A DNA stretch of 64,000 nt from Paludifilum halophilum (GCF_002245355.1 NZ_NOWF01000003.1:186001-250000); one strand, 5' to 3'; numbered from the stretch's first letter, positions 1-9,918 are shown. Notes: generated by a model not told the origin, from the sequence alone. Numbers and translations: made by a program.

Positions 1-715
1 TTTCCAGCTGAACCTTCAAACTCGCGGCCATGCGGTTGATCGCTGACGCCAGCCGCCCGATTTCGTCTCGTTTGGTAACAGGGATGCGGCGATGAAACTT
101 ATTTCGGGCGATATCCGACGCCACCCGGGTAATCTCTTCGAGGGGGCGGGTAATCTTAGAAGCGTACCGGGAACCGATCAGGACAGCGGCGATATAGGCC
201 ATGGCCAGCCCGCCGATCAAGGATACCCAGACCTGGCTCAAGGATTGATTGACATCCTGCAAATCCAAAGAGAGTCGGACCGCTCCCCGTACCCGATTCT
301 CTCTCTGAACCGGAATAAACACATCCAACCGATCGGCAGTGGTCACTCGGTTAAAGCCGTCCTCTGTCCGGTTTTGAAGGGCCCGCTTCACTTCAGGAAA
401 CCGACTCAAGTTTCCCATTTCTGCAGGGTCTTTTTCCGAATCCGCCAAAGCCCGACCTTCCCGGTCGATCAGCGTAACCCGGGCATCCAGGGAATGCCCG
501 TAGAGTTCCGCCTGTTTCTGCAAATCTTCCGGTCGCTTGCGATCCATCCAGTTGATCGTATCCGCCAGCAAAACTCCTTCCTTGCCCAAGCGATCAGCCA
601 ATGAGTCGATGGAGGAGGCTTTCAGCAGGAGGGCGACAAAAAAACCCGAACCCAGCATCGACAACCCGATCAGAAGGAGAAACATGACTGTTAAGCGCGA
701 CCGGAGCGTCCTCAT
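1..715 (-). CDS. phoR: PhoR-type sensor histidine kinase, N-terminal part (runs off the window)
   Basis: The reading frame starts with ATG at 715, overlapping the end of phoP by 4 bases (ATGA), and stays open to the window edge (238 codons seen). Visible parts: a basic N-terminus followed by a membrane segment at about residues 8-30; an extracytoplasmic sensor region at about 30-150; a second membrane segment at about 155-175; and a HAMP linker with the typical DEIGRLASAINRM stretch near the edge. The kinase core (DHp and ATPase domains) lies outside the window. In this family the protein senses phosphate limitation or cell-wall state at the membrane and phosphorylates PhoP. Translational coupling to phoP and the mdh-icd-citZ genes upstream match the Bacillus phoPR locus. 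The family assignment is secure; the phosphate role is inferred from synteny. Confidence 0.88.
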   Translation of the reverse strand, partial: MRTLRSRLTVMFLLLIGLSMLGSGFFVALLLKASSIDSLADRLGKEGVLLADTINWMDRKRPEDLQKQAELYGHSLDARVTLIDREGRALADSEKDPAEMGNLSRFPEVKRALQNRTEDGFNRVTTADRLDVFIPVQRENRVRGAVRLSLDLQDVNQSLSQVWVSLIGGLAMAYIAAVLIGSRYASKITRPLEEITRVASDIARNKFHRRIPVTKRDEIGRLASAINRMAASLKVQLE

Positions 716-1422
716 GCCTCCTTCGGACCTTCGAATTTATAACCGATTCCCCGAACAGTTTTGATGTAGACGGGATTGCGGGAATCGACCTCCACTTTTT
801 CCCGAAGATGGCTGACATGGACATCCACAATCCGGGTATCCCCGATATAGTCATAATCCCACACCGCATTTAAAAGCTGATCCCTGGACAAAACCCTTCC
901 CCGGTGGTTGGCCAGATAAATCAATAATTCGAATTCCTTCGGTGTCAAGTCCACGATTTCCCCGTTTCGCAGGACTTCATATCCTTCCGGATCAATCACC
1001 AGTTCCCCGACTCGAAATTCTTTGTTCGACTCGTGAACGGCACCCTCTCGAACCGCTTCCATCCGGCGAAAGATCGTCTTCACCCGGGCGACCAGCTCTC
1101 TGGGGCTGAAGGGTTTGGTCATGTAATCATCCGCCCCCAGCTCCAACCCCAACACTTTGTCAAATTCCTCCGTTTTCGCCGTCAACATCAGAATCGGCAA
1201 TTGTCGATTTTCGCGTCTCAACTGCTTGCACACTTCCAGTCCGTCCACCTCGGGCAACATTAGGTCGAGAACCACGAGATCCGGCTTCTCCTGCTTCACC
1301 TTGCTAAGCGCACGCTGTCCGTCGGTCGCCACAACCACTTGATAACCTTCTTTTTCCAGGTTAAATTGGACCAGTTTCACGATTGAAGGCTCATCATCCA
1401 CAACCAGCACTTTTTTGTCCAT
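712..1422 (-). CDS. phoP: PhoP-type OmpR-family response regulator
   Basis: A two-domain response regulator of normal length (236 aa). The receiver domain has the acidic pair D9-D10, phospho-acceptor D53 (in VVLDLMLP), T81 and K103 (TKPFS). The C-terminal half is a winged-helix DNA-binding domain ending with the usual VRGIGYKF motif. It would bind direct repeats near promoters of phosphate-starvation genes once phosphorylated by PhoR. Two consecutive ATG codons are possible starts (1425 and 1422); 1422 is preferred because GGAGG lies 7 bases upstream, against 4 for the other. It is coupled to phoR by a 4-base overlap. A terminator separates it from mdh, so phoPR probably has its own promoter in the 1423-1758 stretch. 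Confidence 0.95.
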   Translation of the reverse strand: MDKKVLVVDDEPSIVKLVQFNLEKEGYQVVVATDGQRALSKVKQEKPDLVVLDLMLPEVDGLEVCKQLRRENRQLPILMLTAKTEEFDKVLGLELGADDYMTKPFSPRELVARVKTIFRRMEAVREGAVHESNKEFRVGELVIDPEGYEVLRNGEIVDLTPKEFELLIYLANHRGRVLSRDQLLNAVWDYDYIGDTRIVDVHVSHLREKVEVDSRNPVYIKTVRGIGYKFEGPKEA

Positions 1423-1541
1423 CATTCATCCTCCGCTTCAACGTTCTCCCATGTCGATCCTCGGGCGTATCTGATCATGAACGATAAAACTCCGCTCGAT
1501 TGTCGGGCATAGCGAGACCGGGGAGCGGAGCGACCCAAGGC

Positions 1542-1566
1542 GCGACTTGTGCTCCCTTGAGTGCAA
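1542..1566 (+). repeat. Copy 1 of a 25-nt dispersed motif, phoP-mdh intergenic region
   Basis: The core GCGACTTGTGCTCCCTTGAG followed by TGCAA recurs, with few changes, on the minus strand at 25732-25756 and 56481-56505. The similarity to the 56.5 kb copy extends upstream over about 35 bases (AGCGAGACCGGGGAGCGGAG and following). The rest of the 1423-1871 gap holds a terminator for mdh and presumably the phoP promoter, which I could not pin down; I see no gene there. Confidence 0.6.
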
Positions 1567-1758
1567 AGGTCGCTACACTGGAAATCGGCACCCAGCTACT
1601 TTGACGATTGACCAGACACGCCCTGTTGTAAACCCTCTGCCTTCAAACGAAAGGACGCCAGTGAAATATCACGCATATTCTCCCTCACTGTGACGGCTTC
1701 ATTCACTCCTCATACTACAGGGATTGGTAACCCGGTTACAAGCCCCTGTCATTGGTCC

Positions 1759-1780
1759 AAAAAAAACGCCCGTAAAGGCG
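1759..1780 (-). terminator. Rho-independent terminator after mdh
   Basis: Read on the minus strand, a short CGCC/GGCG stem with a 6-base loop is followed by eight T residues. It lies about 90 bases after the mdh stop, so it would end the citZ-icd-mdh transcript ahead of phoPR. The stem is short, hence moderate confidence. Confidence 0.55.
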
Positions 1781-1871
1781 CTGTCTTGCTGACTCGTTTT
1801 GTATGCGCTTACATAAAGGTTCTTGCAGAGAGCGAGGGACGGAAAGGATTCCGACCCCTCGCCTCGATCCG

Positions 1872-2810
1872 TCAGTTCAAGATTTTCATCACATTGCGGA
1901 CGGATTCCGCCGATCGGTCCAATGCCTTCGTCTCCTCTTCGGACAAATCCAGTTCGATGATTTTTTCCAGACCGTTGCCTCCGAGGATGACAGGCACACC
2001 CAGGTACATGTCCCGATAGCCGTATTCACCTTCCAAATAAGCGATGGCCGGTAAAACACGGCGTTTATCCTTGAGAATCGCTTCAGCCATCTGTACCAGG
2101 GATGCCGCCGGCGCGTAATATGCACTTCCGTTGCCCAACAGGCCGACGATTTCGCCTCCGCCTTTACGTGTCCGTTCGACAATCGCATCGAGGCGTTCCT
2201 GGGACAACCATTGATCCAAGGGAATGCCTCCCGCATAAGAGTAGCGAACCAGAGGAACCATATCGTCGCCGTGACCGCCCAATACGAACCCTGTCACATC
2301 TTCCACGGAAAGGTTCAACTCCTGGGCTACAAAGGTACGGAACCGGGCGGTATCCAGTACACCGGATTGTCCGATTACGCGATGTTTCGGGAAGCCGGAG
2401 GTCCGGTACACCTCGTAGGTCATGGCATCCACCGGATTGGTCAGAACGAGGATGATACAGTCCGGGGAGTGTTTGACGACTTGTTCTGTGACGGAACGCA
2501 TCACCTTGGCGTTGGTACTGACCAGGTCGTCCCGGCTCATCCCCGGTTTCCGGGCGACGCCAGCGGTAATGATCACTAAATCCGAATCCGCTGTTTCGGT
2601 GTAATCCGTCGTGCCGATGATATTCGCATCAAAACCTTCCACCGGACTCGCTTCCAGCATATCCAGGGCCTTCCCCTTCGTCGGCCCTTCCGCTTGGGGG
2701 ATATCCACCAAAACAACATCCCCCAATTCCTTCTGTGCCAGCATTAAAGCCGTCGTCGCTCCGGTAAAACCACTGCCGATGACGGAGATTTTCCTTCTGC
2801 GGATCGACAT
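1872..2810 (-). CDS. mdh: Malate dehydrogenase (LDH-like type)
   Basis: Oxidises malate to oxaloacetate with NAD in the TCA cycle (312 aa, normal length). The Rossmann motif IGSGFTG lies at residues 11-17, the substrate-binding arginine region follows at about 85-155, and the catalytic histidine sits in [10 protein letters not shown] near residue 180. The start at 2810 (MSIRRRKIS) is chosen over a longer frame beginning at 2843 because GGGAGGAAT lies immediately upstream and the longer N-terminus is not typical of the family. It is the last gene of a citZ-icd-mdh run on one strand, the conserved Bacillus TCA operon, and is followed by a terminator. Confidence 0.96.
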   Translation of the reverse strand: MSIRRRKISVIGSGFTGATTALMLAQKELGDVVLVDIPQAEGPTKGKALDMLEASPVEGFDANIIGTTDYTETADSDLVIITAGVARKPGMSRDDLVSTNAKVMRSVTEQVVKHSPDCIILVLTNPVDAMTYEVYRTSGFPKHRVIGQSGVLDTARFRTFVAQELNLSVEDVTGFVLGGHGDDMVPLVRYSYAGGIPLDQWLSQERLDAIVERTRKGGGEIVGLLGNGSAYYAPAASLVQMAEAILKDKRRVLPAIAYLEGEYGYRDMYLGVPVILGGNGLEKIIELDLSEEETKALDRSAESVRNVMKILN

Positions 2811-2849
2811 CGATGGATTCCTCCCACTTTTACGTTTTCGCAAACATCT

Positions 2850-4136
2850 TTAGAGATTTTCGATCAACTGGGTAGCGAACTCCGAACATTTCAGTTCCGT
2901 CGCCCCCTCCATCAAGCGGGCGAAGTCATAGGTCACTTTTTTCTGGCTGATCGTCTGGTCCATGGCGTGGTAAATCCGGTCGGCGGCTTCCTGCCAACCC
3001 AGATGTTCCAACATCAACACACCGGAAAGAAGGATGGATCCGGGATTTACCTTGTCCATACCGGCATATTTGGGAGCCGTGCCGTGGGTCGCTTCAAAGA
3101 TGGCATGACCCGTCTCGAAATTGATATTGGCTCCCGGGGCAATTCCGATCCCGCCCACTTGAGCGGCCAGCGCATCAGAGATATAGTCCCCGTTCAGATT
3201 GAGAGTGGCAATTACGTCGTATTCTTCCGGACGGGTCAAAATCTGTTGCAGAAAGGCATCGGCGATGGAGTCCTTCACGATGATCCGGCCCGCCTCTTCT
3301 GCCTCTTTTTGAGCCTGATTGGCCGCTTCCAGGCCGTGTTTCTCCTTGACCTCGTCATAATCGCGCCAGGTGAAGACCTTATCGCCGAACTCCCGGGACG
3401 CCAAATCGTACCCCCAGTTTTTAAAGGAACCCTCTGTGTACTTCATGATGTTCCCCTTATGCACCAGGGTGACGCTCTTGCGGCCGTGGTCGAGGGCATA
3501 TTGGATCGCCGCCCGCACCAGGCGTTCCGTTCCCTCCTTGGAAACGGGCTTCACACCGATGCCGGATGTTTCCGGAAAGCGGATCTTTTGAACTCCCATC
3601 TCTTCCCGCAAAAACTGGATCACCTTTTGGGCCTCGGCCGATTCGGCCTCCCACTCGATCCCGGCGTAGATATCTTCGGAGTTTTCCCTGAAAATCGCCA
3701 TATCCACGTCTTCCGGCCGTTTGACCGGGGACGGAACACCGTTGAAGTAGCGAACGGGGCGGAGACAGACGAAAAGGTCCAGCTCCTGGCGAAGAGCCAC
3801 ATTGAGGGAACGGATCCCTCCTCCTACCGGTGTGGTCAGTGGTCCTTTGATCGCTACATAATAGTCTTCGATCGCCTTCAGAGTCTCCTTCGGCAACCAT
3901 TCGCCGAATTTGTTATAGGCTTTTTCACCGGCATAGATCTCGAACCACTCGATCTTTCGCTTGGATCCGTAAGCCTTCTCTACCGAGGCATCCAGTACCC
4001 GGCGGGCGGCCGCCCAGATATCAGGGCCGGTCCCGTCTCCTTCGATATAGGGGATAATCGGATGATCCGGCACCGTAAGCTCACCATTTTGCAGGGTAAT
4101 CCGCTCACCGGCTTGAGGCTGCTTATACTGTTCCAT
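2850..4136 (-). CDS. icd: NADP-dependent isocitrate dehydrogenase
   Basis: Converts isocitrate to 2-oxoglutarate and CO2 in the TCA cycle (428 aa). The protein matches the Bacillus Icd pattern throughout: the N-terminal [14 protein letters not shown] motif, the phosphorylatable serine segment [13 protein letters not shown], the substrate and metal site around [18 protein letters not shown], and the nucleotide site [15 protein letters not shown] precedes two adjacent ATG codons; the second (4136) has the better 7-base spacing. A longer frame starting at 4169 lacks a ribosome site. It lies between citZ and mdh with short gaps (56 and 39 bases), consistent with one transcript. Confidence 0.97.
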   Translation of the reverse strand: MEQYKQPQAGERITLQNGELTVPDHPIIPYIEGDGTGPDIWAAARRVLDASVEKAYGSKRKIEWFEIYAGEKAYNKFGEWLPKETLKAIEDYYVAIKGPLTTPVGGGIRSLNVALRQELDLFVCLRPVRYFNGVPSPVKRPEDVDMAIFRENSEDIYAGIEWEAESAEAQKVIQFLREEMGVQKIRFPETSGIGVKPVSKEGTERLVRAAIQYALDHGRKSVTLVHKGNIMKYTEGSFKNWGYDLASREFGDKVFTWRDYDEVKEKHGLEAANQAQKEAEEAGRIIVKDSIADAFLQQILTRPEEYDVIATLNLNGDYISDALAAQVGGIGIAPGANINFETGHAIFEATHGTAPKYAGMDKVNPGSILLSGVLMLEHLGWQEAADRIYHAMDQTISQKKVTYDFARLMEGATELKCSEFATQLIENL

Positions 4137-4192
4137 CATAACACTCCTCACTGTTTCTTCGGGTGTCAATCAGTCGGATTCCGGACACAACA

Positions 4193-5305
4193 TTACCGCT
4201 CTTCAATGGGAACGTACGCTTGATGGGTCGGCCCGATATATTCGGCCCGCGGGCGGATCAATCGGTTATCGGAAAACTGCTCCAGGATATGAGCGGTCCA
4301 CCCCGTTACCCGGCTCATAGCGAAAATCGGGGTAAACAGGTCTCGGGGAATACCCAGATAATGATAAGTAGAGGCCGAATAAAAGTCCACATTAGGCTTG
4401 AGTCCCTTTTTCCGTTCAATGAGTTCCTCGATGATCACCGACATCTCATACCAGGTGGAATCCCCTGTCTGCTCCGCTAGTTGCCGCGACATCTCTCTCA
4501 GGTGTTTGGCACGGGGATCCCCGTCTTTGTAAACGCGATGCCCGAAGCCCATGATCTTCTCCTTGTTATCCAGCTTCCGGGTAATCACTTCTTCCACTCG
4601 GCCCACCGTTCCCACTTCCTCCAGCATCATCATGACGCGCTCGTTGGCTCCGCCGTGCAGAGGTCCTTTTAAGGTGCCGATCGCCGTGGTGACAGCGGAG
4701 TAAATGTCCGACAAGGTGGCTGTGGTCACACGGGCCGCAAAGGTGGAAGCGTTCAATTCATGGTCGGCATGCAGAATTAATGCTTTGTCGATGGCTTTTA
4801 CAGCCACCGGGTCCGGATCTTTTCCATGAAGCATATAGACGAAATTCCGGGCATAACCGAAATCGGGTCGGGGAGCCACCGGCTCCAACCCTTCCCGGGC
4901 GCGGTATAGAGCAGTTATGATTGTCGGCATTTGGGCCGTCAAACGAATGGTCTTTGCGAGGTTCGCATCCGAACTGTTATCCTCCGCCTGAGAATCGTGC
5001 AACGCAAGGGAAGAAACAGCGGTTCGCAAAGCGGCCATCGGATGGATATCCTTCGGAAAGCTTTTCACCTGTGCCAGCACATCGGGGGGCAGCTCCGCCT
5101 CTTCTCCCAGCTGCCGTTTCAACCGGTCGAGTTCCGATCGGGAAGGCAGGCGCCCATTCCACAAAAGGAACGCCACTTCTTCGAAGTTGGCCTTCTCAGC
5201 CAGTTCATCAATGTTGATCCCGCGATAGGTGAGAACACCATCGATGATCGAGCTGATTTGGGATGTGAGTGCAACGACACCCTCCAATCCTTTAGCAACC
5301 GACAT
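4193..5305 (-). CDS. citZ: Citrate synthase
   Basis: Condenses oxaloacetate and acetyl-CoA to citrate (370 aa, the short type found in Gram-positive bacteria). Catalytic residues are visible: the histidine in HGGANERVM, the histidine in GFGHRVYK, and the aspartate in NVDFYSA. AAGGAGCG lies 7 bases before ATG 5305. It is the first gene of citZ-icd-mdh, with the regulatory region upstream in the 400-base divergent gap shared with ytvI. Confidence 0.97.
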   Translation of the reverse strand: MSVAKGLEGVVALTSQISSIIDGVLTYRGINIDELAEKANFEEVAFLLWNGRLPSRSELDRLKRQLGEEAELPPDVLAQVKSFPKDIHPMAALRTAVSSLALHDSQAEDNSSDANLAKTIRLTAQMPTIITALYRAREGLEPVAPRPDFGYARNFVYMLHGKDPDPVAVKAIDKALILHADHELNASTFAARVTTATLSDIYSAVTTAIGTLKGPLHGGANERVMMMLEEVGTVGRVEEVITRKLDNKEKIMGFGHRVYKDGDPRAKHLREMSRQLAEQTGDSTWYEMSVIIEELIERKKGLKPNVDFYSASTYHYLGIPRDLFTPIFAMSRVTGWTAHILEQFSDNRLIRPRAEYIGPTHQAYVPIEER

Positions 5306-5443
5306 AAAATCGCTCCTTTGCTTCTAATATGGTGCTCCGGGCACTCGATTAGGCCACCTGACGGACCGCAAGGGTCAGGGGATCCTATTAAATGTTTATC
5401 ATGGCACCGAACAAAGCGTTAACATGTTTACAGTTTTGAAAAC

Positions 5444-5470
5444 TTATGCAAAGGCGCCTTGTGCAAATAA
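5444..5470. promoter_or_regulatory. Palindromic candidate operator in the citZ-ytvI divergent gap
   Basis: The 5306-5706 gap has no gene. It holds a dyad made of TTATGCA, a perfect 10-base palindrome AAGGCGCCTT, then GTGCAAATAA, about 140 bases upstream of citZ. The outer TTAT/ATAA and TGCA halves make an imperfect outer repeat. In Bacillus, citZ is controlled by CcpC and CcpA, but this site is not a clear match to either consensus. A second small inverted repeat (CCTGACGG...CAAGGGTCAGG) lies at about 5358-5380. Confidence 0.35.
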
Positions 5471-5706
5471 TGAAGGTAAGGGAGCCGGATATTGCGGTTT
5501 CCGGTCGATTACCCGATGAAATATTGCTGATTGTGCCCCGTTTCGCCTATTCCAGTTTACCATAAAAAAAAACCGTTATCATCAGGCTACGCGACAAGGA
5601 AAACATGATAAACTTCCACTATGGAGAATAAAGACTTCTTATAACGGGATCCGCCGAGGAAAAAATGGTAGGGTGAACCTTTTCCAACAAAGGGGGTTGC
5701 ATCCCG

Positions 5707-6843
5707 ATGAACCGAGAGTCTCTCCATATGATTCTACGCGCACTTCTGGTCGTTTTGATCACGGGAATAACTTATTATTTGATTGTTTTTGCCATCCCTT
5801 TGACTTACCCCTTTATCATCGGGTGGTTGATCGCCACGATCGCGGAACCGGTGGTTCGGTGGTTGGAACGTCGAGCCCGCATGCCTCGTTGGGCCGGCGT
5901 CACCCTGACCCTTTTCCTGACTGTCGGCCTGCTGATCACGCTTCTGGTGGTGATCGCTTCACAAATTGTCATCGAATTGACCCATATGGCGGATCTGTTG
6001 CCAGTCTATTTAAACGAAGTCAATCAATATCTGCTGGATACTTTCGTCAATGAAGAGAACGAATTGACCCGTATGATCCAAAACATCCAGAACTACATGG
6101 AAGACAATCCCGAACAAAAATCGGAAATCATGAATAGCATCCGGGATAATATGGGCGTTATCACTAACCGGGGGACCCAAGCCATCACCGATATTATCGC
6201 CGGAATCGGAACATTTCTCGGTAATCTCCCTTATTACGCAACGGTGTTAGTCTTCAGTCTGTTGGCGGCCTTTTTTATCGGGTTGGACTGGCCTCGTCTC
6301 AAGGATCGTATTCTGGGATTGATTCCGGAACGAATCAAAACCACCGGAGGCATGATCTTTAAGGATTTGAAACAGGGACTTCTCGGATTCGTCAGAGCCC
6401 AGCTCACCTTGATTACAATCACAGGGATTATCGTTTGGATCGGTCTGTTGATCATGCAAGTGGAATACGCCACCACAATCGCTCTGATCACCGCCGCCAT
6501 CGATCTGCTTCCTTACTTCGGAGTGGGAGCCGTACTGATCCCTTGGGCCGGTTATCTCTTCATCACCGGAAACATCCAATTGGGTGTGGGAATCGCCATC
6601 TTGTATATCATTACACTGGTTGCACGTCAGATGTTGGAACCCAAATTGGTGGCCAGCAACATCGGATTGAACCCTTTGCTGACACTGATCGCCCTTTTTA
6701 TAGGCCTCAAATGGATCGGGGTACTGGGACTGATCATCGGGCCGGTTGTGGCGGTGGTCTTGGTTGCCTTGCATCGAGCCCGGATTTTTACGGACTTATG
6801 GCATTATATACGCAATGGAAACCCACCCTCTCGGGAGGGCTGA
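5707..6843 (+). CDS. ytvI: YtvI-type AI-2E family membrane protein (sporulation-associated)
   Basis: A 378-aa polytopic membrane protein of the AI-2E transporter (PerM/TqsA/YtvI) family. Two hydrophobic segments lie near the N-terminus (about 8-50), one at about 65-90, then a long soluble segment rich in N/E/Q (about 100-160), and a cluster of membrane segments from about 165 to the end with the family pattern around PYFGVGAVLIPW and GLNPLLTLIALFIG. A GGGGG-type ribosome site precedes ATG 5707. The neighbours citZ and fxsA are as in the B. subtilis ytvI locus, which supports the name. Transported substrate is unknown. Confidence 0.88.
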   Translation: MNRESLHMILRALLVVLITGITYYLIVFAIPLTYPFIIGWLIATIAEPVVRWLERRARMPRWAGVTLTLFLTVGLLITLLVVIASQIVIELTHMADLLPVYLNEVNQYLLDTFVNEENELTRMIQNIQNYMEDNPEQKSEIMNSIRDNMGVITNRGTQAITDIIAGIGTFLGNLPYYATVLVFSLLAAFFIGLDWPRLKDRILGLIPERIKTTGGMIFKDLKQGLLGFVRAQLTLITITGIIVWIGLLIMQVEYATTIALITAAIDLLPYFGVGAVLIPWAGYLFITGNIQLGVGIAILYIITLVARQMLEPKLVASNIGLNPLLTLIALFIGLKWIGVLGLIIGPVVAVVLVALHRARIFTDLWHYIRNGNPPSREG

Positions 6844-6900
6844 GAAGTAAAGACGCATCCGCCACCATTTTTTGTCGATGCGGTATCGGAAACCGATGCT

Positions 6901-7302
6901 TCACCAGCGCCGATAATCCACCCTGTAAACCCTCCCTTCAGCGATCATCTTATTCAACCACCGTTTCAGCACCAACTTGATCATCCCCCGGGTATAGGGG
7001 ATCAGCAGAAGAAAACCAAAAGCATCGGTGAAAAAACCGGGTGTCAAAAGCAGTAACCCGCCGGACAGGATACAGATTCCTTCCAGCAGAGCCTCTCCGG
7101 GCAACTCATTGTTCCGCAACTGGATTTGAGCGAGGCGGATGGTTTGCAAGCCTTGCCACCTGGCCAGATATCCCCCGACGACTCCAGTTACGATTACGGC
7201 CAATACAGTCGGCCAGGCACCGATCCAGCTGCCGACGGTGACCAGGCCCCAAATCTCCAGAGCGGGAATCAGAATTAAAGCCAATATGATCAAGCGGAAC
7301 AT
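6901..7302 (-). CDS. fxsA: FxsA family membrane protein
   Basis: A 133-aa integral membrane protein with an N-terminal hydrophobic pair (about residues 1-20 and 25-50) and a third segment around GGLLLLTPGFFTDAFGFLLL, the FxsA signature. The E. coli relative relieves exclusion of phage T7 by F plasmid when overproduced; its normal function is not known. GAGGAGG lies 8 bases before the ATG. It starts 4 bases after the thioesterase gene and is convergent with ytvI; a small inverted repeat (CGCATC/GATGCG) lies in the 57-base gap between them. Confidence 0.88.
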   Translation of the reverse strand: MFRLIILALILIPALEIWGLVTVGSWIGAWPTVLAVIVTGVVGGYLARWQGLQTIRLAQIQLRNNELPGEALLEGICILSGGLLLLTPGFFTDAFGFLLLIPYTRGMIKLVLKRWLNKMIAEGRVYRVDYRRW

Positions 7303-7306
7303 GATT

Positions 7307-7744
7307 TCAGCCTCCTCGGGAAGCGGGAAAACCCCTGGAAATGATTTCGAAGATATCGGGAGCCGACCGTTTCAGATTGATCCGTTTCATGTGCCGATCC
7401 ACCCACAGGTGGGTCGTCGTCCCCCGCGCCAACACCCCTCCGTCCTCCGCTCTTCGCACTTCATAGCGGAAAACCAGCTTGGGTCCCCTCGCCTCAGAAA
7501 TCCGGGTTGCAATGCGGACTTCATCGTCGTAGCGGGCGGGGGCCACAAACCGGCACGTCAGGTCGACGACAGGGAGCAAAATCCCCCTTTGTTCCAAGTC
7601 TTTATAGGAAGCCCCCAACCGACGAATAAAATCCGTCCGCCCCACTTCAAACCAAATGGCGTAATTGCTGTGGTGAACCACTCCCATCTGGTCCGTTTCC
7701 TGATATCGGACACGCATCGTTGTTTCAAAAACAGGTTCCTTCAC
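7307..7744 (-). CDS. Acyl-CoA thioesterase, 4HBT/YbgC-like hot-dog protein
   Basis: A 145-aa single-domain hot-dog thioesterase. The family signature is clear: RVRYQETDQMGVVHHSNY, with the catalytic aspartate in ETDQMG and the helix WFEVGRTDFIRR. Members hydrolyse short- or medium-chain acyl-CoAs. The start is taken as GTG 7744 because GGAGG lies 8 bases upstream and this matches the usual N-terminus; a longer frame starts at 7774 without a ribosome site. It is joined closely to fxsA. The substrate cannot be read from the sequence. Confidence 0.82.
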   Translation of the reverse strand: MKEPVFETTMRVRYQETDQMGVVHHSNYAIWFEVGRTDFIRRLGASYKDLEQRGILLPVVDLTCRFVAPARYDDEVRIATRISEARGPKLVFRYEVRRAEDGGVLARGTTTHLWVDRHMKRINLKRSAPDIFEIISRGFPASRGG

Positions 7745-7962
7745 TTTCCATTCCTCCACCATTTTGTGAAACATCGGTTACACCGACATTATACCAAACA
7801 AGAAGCTGGAAAATGTGACGCGGATGTGCCGTCTCGCCAGCTTGTTACATATTATCGACTCTCATCACGCATAATGTGAATAGCCAATCCCTTCGATTCC
7901 GGATACAATAAAGGACAGAAACCAGGATACGGAAAAACTGATGAGGGAAAGGAGATGGCATA

Positions 7963-8037
7963 ATGAAACTCCGACGGCGAAAAAGAAAGCGAAGAAGACT
8001 GCGTTGGTGGATCTACCCGCGTCTGCGCACCATTTGA
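7963..8037 (+). CDS. Possible 24-residue arginine-rich peptide
   Basis: ATG 7963 opens a 24-codon frame ending TGA 8037. Half of the residues are Arg or Lys, concentrated in an N-terminal RRRKRKRRR run, with WW and a short hydrophobic tail. AAAGGAG sits 9 bases before the ATG, which is a better ribosome site than that of many neighbours, and TACAAT, a -10-like hexamer, lies about 60 bases upstream. A strong hairpin terminator follows at 8130-8152. I do not recognise the peptide. It could be a nucleic-acid-binding or spore small basic peptide, or chance. Confidence 0.4.
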   Translation: MKLRRRKRKRRRLRWWIYPRLRTI

Positions 8038-8129
8038 CTCTCTCCGGTACACAACTTCTCAAATATCTCACTGAAAGGAACATCTGTTACTCAAAACGAA
8101 CTGTTACCGCTTTGTTTCATTGATCAAAA

Positions 8130-8152
8130 AAAGCGCTGATGATCAGCGCTTT
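8130..8152. terminator. Bidirectional terminator between pyk and the 24-aa ORF
   Basis: A perfect 10-bp stem AAAGCGCTGA/TCAGCGCTTT with a 3-base loop, A-rich on one side and T-rich on the other. It would terminate the accD-accA-pfkA-pyk transcript from the right and any rightward transcript from about 7.9 kb. Confidence 0.88.
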
Positions 8153-8166
8153 CTTTATGTCCGCGA

Positions 8167-9918
8167 TTATAAAATGTTGGCTCGTCCGGAATAAATGTGG
8201 CCCCGTTGGGGATCTACAGTGATCGATATCCCGTCCCGGAATATTTCTGTCGCACGGGAGACGCCGACAATAACGGGAATTCCCAGGTCGAGGCCCACAA
8301 CGGCTGCGTGGGAGGTTAATCCTCCTTCCTCCACAATCACAGCGGAGGCCTTTTTGAAGCAATCCATCATATCCCGGTCGGTACGCACCGTCACCAGGAT
8401 CGAACCATCCTTCATTTTAGAGCGGATCTCTTCAGCGGTAACTCCGACGACCACCTCGCTCGTCCGCACTTGATGGCCGACGCCCTGCCCTTTGGCCATC
8501 ACATCTCCGATGACGTGAACCTTCATCAGATTGGTCGTCCCGGATTTACCCACCGGTACACCGGCGGTGATCACGACGAGATCGCCATGGCGCACACAAC
8601 CCGAGGCCAGAGAAGAAGTGATGGCGATTTTCAGCATCTCATCCGTTGTCTCCACTTTTTCCCCTTTAACGGGATAAACACCCCAGACCAGAGTCAGCTT
8701 GCGAACGACCCGATCATGCTGTGTGACCGCCACGATCGGAGCCAACGGACGATACTTGGATACCATTCGGGCGGTCCGGCCGCTTTCAGTGGAAGTGATG
8801 ACGGCGGAACAACGCAGGTTCCAGGCAGTGTGAACCACAGCCTGGCTGATGGAGTCGGGGATACTGACATCCTGCTCCCGGATCCGTTCCCGATACAGAT
8901 CCCGATAACGGAGCGAGTTTTCCGCCCGTGAAGCGATTCGCTCCATGGTCTCCACTGCTTCCACCGGATATCTTCCGCTGGCGGTTTCTCCGGATAGCAT
9001 GATCGCGTCAGTACCGTCAAAAATCGCATTGGCCACATCGCTGGCTTCCGCACGGGTCGGACGGGGCTGGCGCTGCATCGAATCCAGCATCTGCGTGGCT
9101 GTGATGACGGGTTTCCCCACCTGGTTACACTTTCGAATCATCTCTTTTTGGAAAACCGGGACATCCTCCGCCGGTACTTCCACACCCAAATCCCCCCGGG
9201 CCACCATTAACCCATCAGAGACTTTGAGAATGGATTTCAGATTCTGCAAGCCCTCTTGATTTTCGATTTTGGGGATGATGTGAATATCCGACTCGCAATC
9301 TTCCAGCAGCTTGCGGATCTCCAATACATCTTCCGGTTTGCGGACAAAAGAAGCGGCGATAAAATCGACACCCTGTTCCACTCCGAACCTAATATCTTCC
9401 ACATCTTTGTCGGTGATACCCGGAAGATTGACGGATACACCGGGAACATTAACCCCTTTATGACTTTTCAACGGGCCGCCGTTGGCAATCCGGCAATGGA
9501 TTTCCTCCCCTCGTACATCGCTGACGGTGAGACTGATCAACCCGTCGTCGATCAGTATGGTGGAACCGGGTTCCACATCCCGGGGTAACCCTTTATATGA
9601 AATGGAGATTTTGGAAGCATCTCCTTCTACCGATTCCGTCGTTAGGATGATGGGATCACCGGTTTTCAGCTGTACTTCTTCTGTTTTCAATTTCCCGGTT
9701 CGGATCTCCGGTCCCTTGGTATCCAACAAAAGGGCCACTTTTTTTCCCAATTCCTTTTCCACCTGGCGAATTCGGTCGATGCGGAGCTTATGCTCTTCAT
9801 GCGAACCGTGGGAAAAGTTGAGCCGGGCCACGTTCATCCCCGCCTGTATCAGGCGTTTGAGGGTTTCCGGCTCTTCACTGGCCGGCCCGATGGTACAAAC
9901 GATCTTGGTCTTGCGCAT
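8167..9918 (-). CDS. pyk: Pyruvate kinase with C-terminal PEP-utiliser domain
   Basis: Makes pyruvate and ATP from PEP and ADP, the last step of glycolysis (583 aa). The catalytic barrel shows [10 protein letters not shown] at the N-terminus, the metal- and K+-site region around [11 protein letters not shown], and [13 protein letters not shown] regulatory C-domain follows, then an extra domain of about 100 residues with [13 protein letters not shown], the phosphohistidine-type motif of PEP synthase and PPDK, as in Bacillus and Geobacillus pyruvate kinases. The start at ATG 9918 has GAGGGGGAT upstream; an in-frame ATG at 9933 has none. It is 20 bases downstream of pfkA, in the same operon. Confidence 0.97.
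   Translation of the reverse strand: MRKTKIVCTIGPASEEPETLKRLIQAGMNVARLNFSHGSHEEHKLRIDRIRQVEKELGKKVALLLDTKGPEIRTGKLKTEEVQLKTGDPIILTTESVEGDASKISISYKGLPRDVEPGSTILIDDGLISLTVSDVRGEEIHCRIANGGPLKSHKGVNVPGVSVNLPGITDKDVEDIRFGVEQGVDFIAASFVRKPEDVLEIRKLLEDCESDIHIIPKIENQEGLQNLKSILKVSDGLMVARGDLGVEVPAEDVPVFQKEMIRKCNQVGKPVITATQMLDSMQRQPRPTRAEASDVANAIFDGTDAIMLSGETASGRYPVEAVETMERIASRAENSLRYRDLYRERIREQDVSIPDSISQAVVHTAWNLRCSAVITSTESGRTARMVSKYRPLAPIVAVTQHDRVVRKLTLVWGVYPVKGEKVETTDEMLKIAITSSLASGCVRHGDLVVITAGVPVGKSGTTNLMKVHVIGDVMAKGQGVGHQVRTSEVVVGVTAEEIRSKMKDGSILVTVRTDRDMMDCFKKASAVIVEEGGLTSHAAVVGLDLGIPVIVGVSRATEIFRDGISITVDPQRGHIYSGRANIL

Noticed and set aside
2967-4223. 418-codon open frame on the plus strand across icd
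   Set aside because: It is antisense to a clear icd gene, has no ribosome site, and the translation has no recognisable pattern; long antisense frames are common with this codon usage.
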